This document shows, piece after piece, positions 55,392 to 64,000 of a DNA stretch of 64,000 nucleotides (its first letter is position 1; each line of letters begins with the position of its first letter). The notes beneath the pieces were generated by a model that saw nothing but the letters and a program-made list of their open reading frames with translations, was not told the origin of the DNA and did no database searches. This DNA is from Zelopaecilomyces penicillatus (taxonomy: Eukaryota > Ascomycota > Sordariomycetes > Hypocreales > Pseudodiploosporaceae). The DNA is taken from positions 3,162,001-3,226,000 of the forward strand of contig VCCP01000002.1 in NCBI GenBank assembly GCA_005765155.1. The letters run 5' to 3'. Position numbers and translations under genes: made by a program.

Positions 55392-56867
55392 TTAGAACAA
55401 GAAAATCTCATCAGTCATCTTCGACATGGCACCAGGCTTCTGAAAGCCCAGCTCCACCAGCGACCTCTTAGCCGCGTTGACCATACCAGGGGGTCCGCAG
55501 AGCATAATCTTGGAGTCGTCGCCACTCGGCGTAGGGAACCGCTCAGCCATCATATCCTTGGTCACATACCCAGAACCAAATTGCCAGTCAGCTGGTGGCT
55601 GGTCAAGCAGGTAGTGTACCTTGAAAGTCTTGGGGTACCGCCGGGCGAAGGAGTCTAGCTCGTCACGCAGCAAGATATCCTGTTCAGTTCGGTTGGCGTA
55701 AATGAGGCTAATCTCTGTCATGTCGCGGTCGTTTTCGCAAATGGCCCGGATGAGCTGGAACATGGGTGTGATGCCAGAGCCGCCAGCGAGCATCCCAATC
55801 TTCTTACATAGGCCGCGAGAGTATCGCATGGCGCCCTTGGGTCCTCGGAACTGCACTTCGTCGCCGACTTCGAGCTGGGCGAGGAAGCCGTTGGTGAGTT
55901 TGCCGTCTGGGTAGACTTTGACGACTAGCTCTAGTTTGCCCTTGTCGGAGTTGTTGGAGACGGGCGTGTAAGACCGCGTGACGGACTCTCCGTTGACGTT
56001 GGCTGAGATGGCGACATGCTGGCCGATGGGAAGGCCAGTAATGGTTTGCTGAGTAGGCAGATCGAAGATCAACCTGTAGACGTTTGGTGCGACGAGCAGC
56101 TTCTTGACGAGCGGCAATCCCTGATATGTGATCGGGTCGAGCCAGCCTCTCCTTAGCAGAATGTCAGACTCCACAGCCTTGGGCACCTTGTAGTGCGCAG
56201 GATACGTCAAAAAGTCCTTTTCACCACGGATCATATGCATCAGCTTCTGCGCCAGGAACGTATGCACTGCAGTCAAGATACCCGCGCCGAAAACGACACC
56301 CTTGAAGAAGCCAAGCCCACCGACGTAGCTCGAACTAGATGCGCCGCCGCCACTTGAACCTACGCGAGGAAAGGAAAGGGCACTGATCGCGGGCAGCATG
56401 GATCCGTAATTGATGTATCCAAACGGCAGAGCCACGGTGCTCAGCGTGAGCAGCGCAAACTTGGCGAATCCTGACGATCCGCTCCGGCTGGTTTCTGAGG
56501 CGGCGGTGCGCTGGGGAGAAGGGGCGACGACGCGGACGGGCTTTGCCTTTTTCTTGGCGCCTTTGAGAGTGCCGACACAGAGGTCTTGCATGATTTCGAA
56601 GGCGTCTTCAGAATGGCCGGCGTTGTCAAATGCTTCGCTGGCATCGCTGCCGGCAGCTTCCTGCAGAACCTCGATGCCGCCGGGGTGGTTCTCCATGTAT
56701 TTGGTCACATCGTACACTGTGTTTCGCAACTTTGTGTTAGTGTCTTTCACATTATCTGACAAGAGACTATCTATCTGCTTACCTTTGCCGTGAATGGTCA
56801 TCCAGACATCATCGGCAGCTTTATGTCGAGCCACCTCTTGGGTAGTGTACTCTATTACTTCCGTCAT
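55392..56867 (-). CDS. Cytochrome b5 / NADH-cytochrome b5 reductase fusion
   Basis: Fused electron-transfer protein: a heme-binding cytochrome b5 domain followed by a flavin NADH reductase. Two exons: 56867-56783 and 56716-55392. The 66-base intron (GTAAGC..ACAG) is a multiple of three with no stop, so unspliced reading adds 22 false residues in the middle of the b5 core. Spliced length is 469. Domain order: b5 (ENHPGG and NAGHS give the two heme His), a Lys/Ser linker, two hydrophobic segments (FALLTLSTVALPFGYINYG and GFFKGVVFGAGILTAVHTFL) likely anchoring it in the ER, then the FAD domain with RSYTPVS and the NADH domain with GGSGITPM and CGPPGM. The family supplies electrons to desaturases, hydroxylases or P450s. 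It is divergent from the P450 gene. Confidence 0.93.
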   Translation of the reverse strand: MTEVIEYTTQEVARHKAADDVWMTIHGKGKQIDSLLSDNVKDTNTKLRNTVYDVTKYMENHPGGIEVLQEAAGSDASEAFDNAGHSEDAFEIMQDLCVGTLKGAKKKAKPVRVVAPSPQRTAASETSRSGSSGFAKFALLTLSTVALPFGYINYGSMLPAISALSFPRVGSSGGGASSSSYVGGLGFFKGVVFGAGILTAVHTFLAQKLMHMIRGEKDFLTYPAHYKVPKAVESDILLRRGWLDPITYQGLPLVKKLLVAPNVYRLIFDLPTQQTITGLPIGQHVAISANVNGESVTRSYTPVSNNSDKGKLELVVKVYPDGKLTNGFLAQLEVGDEVQFRGPKGAMRYSRGLCKKIGMLAGGSGITPMFQLIRAICENDRDMTEISLIYANRTEQDILLRDELDSFARRYPKTFKVHYLLDQPPADWQFGSGYVTKDMMAERFPTPSGDDSKIMLCGPPGMVNAAKRSLVELGFQKPGAMSKMTDEIFLF

Positions 56868-57449
56868 GGCGGAGAAACGTTGAAATGCCCAGTACGAAGA
56901 GGAGAGATGATGTTAAGTGTGAGACAAAGGAGGGGAGAGTAGGTGTAAGTAAATAATGGGCAATACAGGGAGGTGTGTGTGTTGTGAGAATGGCGAAGAT
57001 GGCTTATGTTTTTAGCTTTTGAAAGCGGCCGGGTGTTGGATAGCCAGGGGGGGGATGATGTTGCTTGTGGGATACCTTGACACGGCAACGAGTAAGCATT
57101 AGGCATGATGGGATCCGGGACAGAGTATTACGACCTCTTTTTATCGGGGATGCCATGGACACTCACCAGAGTCACCACCATCTCACCTCGGAGAGCAGCC
57201 GAGGAATAAAAAAAAATTAAAAGTCGGAACTCGCAGTCCCAGTACTCCGATCTTTTTCTCAACGTTGTCAATTGTTTCCGATATTCGGATACGACGTTCT
57301 AGAAAAAAAAACTCCAATTTAAAATCTGAAAGACCAGGGGTCTGCCTCTTCGAATATTCCTCCATTTTTTCTTCTAGGGGATGAATGTGCGTCATGGGCC
57401 TACCTTTATCCTAATGAAGAAAGGATATACAAACCTCGGCGCGCCGCCG

Positions 57450-57474
57450 TACACACACACACACACACACACAC
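57450..57474. repeat. (AC)n microsatellite
   Basis: About twelve AC dinucleotide units directly after a GGCGCGCCGCCG stretch. Confidence 0.9.
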
Positions 57475-58350
57475 GCTAAAGAATAGTGAGAGAAGCAAGA
57501 AAGAAGCATCCATATCGAGTTTGGCGCTGCGGAGCCAGGTAGTATTTTGGTGAGCTTTGTTGGGAGGGATTGATGTTAGTTAGTCTTGCTGCTATGTGCA
57601 AACTAGGCGAACCGAGGTACACTGGTTCATGGCAACCCTAGCTTGATAACCCGAATAATTAGCTACATAATACACAGTCCAACAAATGCGTCAAAGCGGG
57701 CTTGTCTCCCGTGTCATTAGATGCGCCCTGATTCGCTGCCCTTGTGATTTTTTGTGAGTGGTTTTCGTGCCGATCCCGCCGGACTATGGGGGGGGGAAGG
57801 GGGCGTTGCGGGCCGGCTGGCTGCTCCGAGTGGGCGGCGCCGGCGTGCTGACTTGTCTGTCTTGTAAAGGGGGTTTGGTGACCAAGTGCCCTCGGCGTTT
57901 GTAGCCACACTTAGATCTTAGATACACTTGGTTGGGAGGGGATTCTATCTGTTTTCTACTATACTAGACTAAAAAGGTTACTTTATGTTGCTGTGTTCGC
58001 AAGTTGCAGCTCTACACGGTATGAGGTCACTTCCCTGACTAGTGGCCCCTGTCCAACACAATCGGTAAGCGACTCAATGATAATATACTGCCCTACCAAA
58101 ACTGGCTGATTGACGAGGTTTGTGAAAGTTTATAGGCACAATCTTTTCCTACCCTGCATTCTATATATTCCTGTTGAAACATACGAGGTTATTCTCTCCG
58201 TAAACTCCGTGTTATAGGCAATAAATATATATCGACCTTCATCAGGCCAAACACGCTTGCAATCGCCGGGTTCTTGTCCATCCATGCTCTAACCCGGCTG
58301 CGTACGACTCCGTCTCCACTAACAAGGCAGGATTCATGACACCACCCATG

Positions 58351-58368
58351 CCCCCCCCCCCCCCCCCC
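58351..58368. repeat. Poly-C run, 18 bases
   Basis: Eighteen consecutive C on the plus strand; length may be affected by slippage or assembly. Confidence 0.8.
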
Positions 58369-59158
58369 TTCCCTTGATATCGCTGATCGGCACCCAATTG
58401 CCGTCGTGGTGATTGGCGCTCACCTCTCTCCCCTTGTCCGTGCCGATGGCCGGCATTGATGAATCAGACCCTGAGCTAGGGTTGCCCGTATATGTACGTA
58501 TGCTTTCTCATCTTGCACACGTAATCAGCCTAGCCCATGATTTTTTTTTTTAGCGAAACCCAACAAGAAAAGACGACTCTTAAAAAAAACAGTAGCCTGG
58601 GTAATGGAAGATGCCTAGGCTAAGCTAGAATCCAAGAAAAAGAAGCGCCAGAAGAAAAGAGTGGAGAGGGTCTGGACACAAAGACGTCATGACGGCATGT
58701 ATTACCCACAGCCCAGAAACGGAGAGATGACTAGGGTAAAAAAAATATAAAAAAAAAGACAACGACAAGGAATAATACGGATAGGGAAAGGTAAAAAAAA
58801 AACAAGGGAAAAGACCTCGGCTGCTTAGTTACTGTGCCTCGCTTGAAAATCAGATCGGAGGACGGACGGCGTGAGCCCCCGATCTGTGGTACGTAGGATG
58901 CTTGGGTTTCTGGTGTTCGGTAGAGTGGTGTGGGATGAGTGTAACTGTGTAAGATTCGATAAAAAGGCTACGCCGTGTGGCTCTCTGCCGTCCTAATCAA
59001 GTCATGCGAGTAATCAGTTGAGCTATTGGCGTGTTGGTTATTTTCATACAAACCAAGCTCCTCCATTCTAGACTTGAACATACATACCCCCCTTTCTTTT
59101 TCATAGCTGTCGAAATTACCCCCAATCACATCAGATATCTACTACAGCTCGGTTGAAG

Positions 59159-60991
59159 ATGTCAGCAAATCAGTTTCACCTTTTAGGTGAAGATGTCTCA
59201 ACAGCCCAGGACATAGACATCTCCGACTTGACAGACCTGGAAGATGTCCAGCACCTTGTTGCTTCATATTTTGCCATTGTCGACTCTAGAGGTAAGGAGA
59301 AAAAGATGCCCAGCCAGGGGTTCCCGACCTACAAACTGCATCTATCTTACGATAGCTGACCCAGCATTATTCCATTAGGCGTCGGCTTCATCTATAATGA
59401 TCGCGAACTCACAACCGCCAGCGATGTCATCGCAGCTACTGGCCCCATCACCGTTTCCATCAATGGCCTGCCTGTCCGTGAAGTCCCAGGCCCAACCGGT
59501 CTGCCATATCTAGGCAATTATCTCGAAGTATTCCCAGATCATCTCGGCAATCACCAGCGGCTGTTTGACAAGTACGGCCCCTTGTTTGTCACCACCAACA
59601 TGGGCAGCAGCATATACCAGACCAACGACGCCCAGCTCGCCAACATCTTCTTCGCCGAGTCTGATTTCTTCTCCAAGCTCATTGTCCCAGGCCACCCGCT
59701 GCACCCCATCAAGCTACAAGAAGCTGGCGTCTTCCTCGGCGACACAGACACCGACTACTGGCGCGCCGCACACAAATTCCTCCCGCCGGCGCTGGGTCCC
59801 AAGGCCGTCCGTCACTACGCGCCCACGATGCAGCTCACCGTCGAGGACTCATTCAAGGTCTTTGACCAGCTTGACGACCAGGGCGAGGCCTGGAACGTCT
59901 ACCAGTACATGCTCAAGCTTGGCTCCCAGGCTGTTGGCAAGCTAGTGCTGGGCATGGACTTTGAGCACTTCACAGCGCCAGATGCGCCGCTGAGCGAGAT
60001 GGTGCTGCGCATCGCTCAGAACCTGGAGCTGAACAAGCGTGTTGCCTCTATGGGCAGTTGGTACGCCAAGATGCCGTTTGGAGACCCCAAGAAACTGCGT
60101 CAGTCAGCGGAACGTGTCGAGGTGTTGTTGTTGGAATCGATTGAGCGAGCGTCCAAGGGCGAGAAGGACCTGGAGCTTCAAGATGCCGCTCTTGAGGCTG
60201 AGAACTTGGTTGGTACGTATTGACCTGTCTTTTCCCCGTTGGCGATATCAGACGAACTTTGAAAAACATGGATAACATGCTAACAAGCTATTCCGTTAAA
60301 CACAGACTACTGCCTCCGAGCAACAGACAACAAGGGCAACAAACTCCCCCCCATGCAGTTTGCGCAAGCTCTCGTCGTCGCCACAGGCGCCGGCTTCACA
60401 ACCACATCGTCTCTCCTATCATGGCTCATCTACGGCCTCGTCACATACGACGGCATGCAAGAGCGCCTCCTCCAGGAACTCATGGACCACGACTGGGACG
60501 AAACCACCCAAGTCACCGCCGACCTCACCAACAAACTCACCTTCCTCGACAAATACATCAAAGAAACCCAGCGCCGCCACAACCCATCCTACCAGCCCGC
60601 GCGCACAGCCAAGACCGACATGATCCTACCCGGCGGCTACCGCTTACCCAAGGGCTCCATCGTCATGCCGGCCATCCACCACATCCACAACAACGCTGCG
60701 CTGTGGGATAACCCCGCGCGTTTCGACCCAGACCGCTGGGACACGGGGCGTGTGAAGAACCGGCCCCTGGGGTCGTATGTGCCGTTTGCTGCGGGACCTC
60801 GTGGGTGTATTGGGTTCAACTTTGCGCTGCAGGAGGTTAAGGTGTTTCTTCCGAAGCTGATATACCGGTACAAATTCACGGCGGTTGACAACGGGCCGAT
60901 TGAGTATGATCCGTACTTTCAGCTGATTCGGCCGAATAACTTGTATGTGAGGGCGGAGCGGAGAGTCCGCTGGCCTCCGAAGAGCGAGTAG
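59159..60991 (+). CDS. Cytochrome P450 with soluble N-terminal extension
   Basis: Three exons: 59159-59291, 59379-60212 and 60306-60991 (introns of 87 and 93 bases). Spliced length is 550 residues. P450 signatures: proline-rich VPGPTGLPYLGNY, ExxR in KETQRR, FDPDRW, and heme-binding PFAAGPRGCIGF with the thiolate Cys. Unusual points: no membrane anchor; instead about 75 mostly polar residues precede the hinge. The I-helix reads ATGAGFTTTSS, with Phe where most P450s have Asp or Glu before the Thr. The GDTDTDYWRAAHKFLPPALGP block resembles heme domains of self-sufficient fungal P450s, but the protein stops without a reductase, so a separate electron donor is needed. The divergent b5/b5-reductase is a plausible one. 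Substrate unknown. Confidence 0.92.
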
Positions 60992-63364
60992 GGGCATGAA
61001 TTGGAGTGTTTTTGCATAGATAGACTTTGGAGTAATTGCTTTACATGTTAGAATATACCCTTAATATTATGACTTGAATGCCAGAAATCGACAAGTGATG
61101 CAACACCTCCTGACGAGCACCATCCCAGCCCTTGCATCTCAATTATTCATACTCCCATGTAGCTTTTCATATTCTGGTAGTGTCAGTTCGTTTCAACTGG
61201 TTCATCTCGTTTCATCATGTTCCGCCATTGTTTCTTTATCAAAACTGAAAAGGTCCTCCCAGAGCTGAAGGCGTATTGATGCGAGTGCAGATGCTACGGT
61301 AACATTCGGTAGCCCTCCCTGCATTCACTGGTCAGATCCCCTGATATGGAGTGCCAGGTGATTGGAAAAGAGACAGCAGACACAGACAGTCCTTGCGCAG
61401 GCTGAGACATGTAGGTCTTTGTGTGTCTTTTTTTATTCATTCAAGTGTTGATTACGTTGTCGAGTTTTCCAAGGCCAGCCTTCATTCCAATGAAATCTTG
61501 GTGCAGTGTGCACTAACACAATATGATTACATCATGAGAATTCCTCTCGTCTCAACCTAAGCTGTCCAATCGTTGCTCAATTACTCGGTTGCAGTCAATA
61601 TACTGCCCTCAAGTAACATCAAATGCAATGAACCCCCATGAATCAAGACTCGAGACTAGCAAAACATCTCTCATCTCATCTGACTCGTTGCCCCCCGTCC
61701 GAGACTTTCATCCTTTGTTCCCCTGCTAGACTGGTTACAAGCATGCAAGTGATGCTGGTGAGGCGGTAAGTCAATGGCGGCGCCACAGCGGTAGGGATCT
61801 GGAACTGGGTTCAATATCCGAGATTTGGCTTCCAATAACATGGAAGACCATCGTCGCCGATTGCAATTGGTGTGGACCCTGGACGAAGCACTGCCATGCT
61901 ACGTGTATAGCATATCGTCAGAACATGATTCGTAATTAAAGATAGATACAACAACAAGAGTAGCAGCACCAAAGTTATTTATACAATAACATGATTCATA
62001 CACATCTGCCATCTACCACGTAAACCTGCACTTGCTCGCTCTGCATATGGCGCAGTGGGGGTCTAGGGTTCGTCCGTGTACACTCAAAGAATGCATTGAC
62101 ACGAGTAGGAATTGAGACCTGGCGGCACAAAACAACTCACCTGGACATAATCTAGCACCAGCTGCTGGATCTGGCGATCAAAGCGCCGATCCTGCTGGCC
62201 AACACACCAAAAACCAAGTGAGACATGAAAGGCATTGCCAATTGGAGGCCCGTTGGCAGTGCGGATCCGTACAGTATTTTCTTTGTACAGATGTGCACAT
62301 CTCTTCTCCCAAGTCATCGGGTTGAAAGTAGGAAGAGACAAGTCGAGAGATGGATATTAAACTGGAGCCATGTAAATAATCCCATTTTCCATTAGATCTA
62401 TCCAAAGAATAAAACCGCTGTTCATGGCGTATTATGACAACTGCCGACTATTTCGGTACTTGCACGGCACATAGCCATAACCCGCATCTATAGGGCACCA
62501 ACTGCAACCCAGCAAGCCTGTCAAAAGCTACCTAGCCTCTGCCGTACAATATATCACAGGGGGCCTGATTCGCCTCTACTCTATCGTGACCTCGTATACA
62601 GTGCTGCAAAAACACCTGCTGTGACATCATCCCTCGTGTTCGCCCGTCTTCCACCTCCTCCACGTCACACCCATGACATCAAAACTCTCTCTTCTCTCTC
62701 TCTCTCTCAAACTACTTACTGTCAAATGCACGATAATCCATCGTCTATCCCGTCCCGTCCGTGCGCAAAACGTCCCATAGCCCCCCCCCCCCCCGATCCA
62801 AGACGATTTCGATCCCCCATCGCCAACAGGGAAGCCCTCTCATTCCAGTCTTGACGTTTCTTGTCCGAGAATAGAGAGTAGGAAGAACAACCAAAACAAC
62901 TAGCAGGCTCAGACGATCAACCTATGCATCAAACTAAGCACGTATACATGTAGTCACAGGAGCAGTCGTAAGACATGGCGAACCAAAAGATGTGCATGTC
63001 AACGTTACAATGAATAGGTAGTTTACACAAATCCCGAGTACATACATAAATATCCGGCACATCATCGTCTTCCCCCTCCAAGACTCTCCAATCAGCCAGA
63101 TGCCAATTCAAGGGATCGTCACACACACTTGCCTACCTCGTCCAGACTACCATTGCTTTTGTACAAAACGAACCACGTCCCCCTTCCCATCCTGGGTATT
63201 CCATATCCATCTGTCTTTCTACTTCCATCTTTCAACTTGCCAAACCTACCATTCAAGCCATCAACTCTCTATACAACGACATATATCCCACCAGTAAACA
63301 AGACTCAACCAGCACCATCTACTTTCGTTTACATCAAGTGTCACCACCACAACCACCGCCCAAC
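60992..63364. other. Intergenic region before the effector gene
   Basis: About 2.4 kb with no supported gene. Features: a CT repeat near 62690-62706, a 14-base C run at 62781-62794, and CT/CA-rich leader-like DNA from 63170. Small frames near 61074-61560 and 62084-62405 look random. Confidence 0.45.
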
Positions 63365-63618
63365 ATGCGCTTCTCACTCGCCTCCATCGCTGCTGTCACA
63401 TCCATCATCAGCACCGTCCACGCTCGCATCTACGGCATCGCCGTCCCTCAAACCATCAAGCCCGGCGACTCCTTTGATGCCATCATCCTCAGCTCAAACT
63501 ACATCCAAACCGTCTACGACGTCTCCATCGTCTTTGGCTTTGATCAGGGCGACGGTCACCGAGAGAGTCTCGGCAGTGTTATTGGTTCTTATTATCTCGG
63601 TCCTGGTTAGTCTCTTTA

Positions 63619-63649
<31 letters not shown>

Positions 63650-63901
63650 ACAAGATAGATTACACAAAAGTATTTCAACTAACATATGTTCCTTTCCAAC
63701 TAAACAGCAAAGTCAAATCACATGGACAACATGACCCAGCGCATCACACTCCCCAAGACCGCTATCCCCGGCGACGGCATCCTGACCGCAAGCCTCTTCA
63801 GCCTCTACGGCGCCGCCTCCGGTCCTACGCTGTCAAACTACAACGTCACCGTCACCTTTGGCGACAGCACAAGCGACAAATACGTCGCAAGCAATGTTTA
63901 A
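63365..63901 (+). CDS. NIS1-family small secreted effector
   Basis: Two exons: 63365-63605 and 63708-63901; the 102-base GTTAGT..ACAG intron contains a TC repeat. The product is 144 residues with an N-terminal signal peptide of about 20 residues ending in Ala. The mature protein matches the NIS1 pattern as I know it: an ARI start followed by GIAVP and a KPGD motif, LFSLYGA in the C-terminal half, and a short Ser-rich end. NIS1 was described in Colletotrichum as a secreted effector that interferes with plant immune receptor kinase signalling and can cause cell death; homologues are widespread in filamentous ascomycetes and basidiomycetes, not only plant pathogens. Function here is inferred from family only. 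Reading frame and splice sites are intact. Confidence 0.85.
63617..63648. repeat. (TC)n microsatellite in NIS1-like intron
   Basis: CT dinucleotide run of about 28 bases inside the intron of the effector gene, extending its polypyrimidine content. Confidence 0.85.
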
Positions 63902-64000
63902 AAACTGCCCTTGTCTCTCCCTCTGGCGCCGCTAGCCCCAGTCACTCTCCCTCAAACATCTGATTCCTCTTTCCTCCCACGCGCTGCGCATACTCTCTTC

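Larger units (their letters stand above)
56868..59158. promoter_or_regulatory. Shared upstream region of b5-reductase and P450 genes
   Basis: About 2.3 kb between divergent starts. It holds a CA microsatellite (57450-57474), an 18-base C run (58351-58368) and many poly-A stretches (58560-58810). No further gene is supported. Coregulation of the two redox genes from this region is a hypothesis. Confidence 0.45.

Overview
The window is nuclear DNA from a filamentous ascomycete. Genes carry short GT..AG introns of 54 to 115 bases, with longer ones only in the two ribosomal protein genes. Intergenic DNA is rich in TACCTACCTA-type motifs and microsatellites. The gene set (class I hydrophobin-like proteins, a NIS1-like secreted effector, a DUF4246 protein, a fungal STAND-type N-terminal domain) points to Pezizomycotina. 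Sordariomycetes, perhaps Hypocreales, is my best guess from gene content and motif style, not a proven placement.

Layout. Bases 1-6482 hold the 3' nine-tenths of PRP8, the core spliceosome protein. A gene-poor stretch of about 7.2 kb then leads to a two-repeat Myb/SANT regulator (to 15176), followed by another 4.3 kb without convincing genes but full of simple repeats. From 19.5 to 39 kb the DNA is dense housekeeping sequence: a ketopantoate reductase-like protein, the transcription-coupled repair ATPase Rad26/CSB, a divergent ribosomal protein pair (uS11/RPS14 and uL30/RPL7), the iron-sulfur assembly factor Isa2, eIF3c, a DUF4246 protein and a PEX11-family protein. One RPL7 intron holds a probable C/D box snoRNA. 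From 40 to 64 kb the region is accessory: a STAND/ankyrin-type gene with a disturbed middle, a hemerythrin-like protein, a histidine phosphatase, a secreted amidase, two hydrophobin-like genes, a Kex2-type cysteine-rich secreted protein, a cytochrome b5/b5-reductase fusion divergent from a cytochrome P450, and a NIS1-family effector at the right edge.

Functional threads. The left half serves RNA processing, translation, DNA repair and mitochondrial or peroxisomal upkeep. The right half looks like surface, secretion and redox chemistry for interaction with a host or the environment. The P450 has no reductase domain and faces a b5/b5-reductase gene across a shared 2.3 kb upstream region, so that gene is a reasonable candidate electron donor. 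No tRNA, rRNA, CRISPR array or intact transposon was recognised. Exon boundaries were placed by hand from splice signals and reading-frame continuity; no database search was possible.
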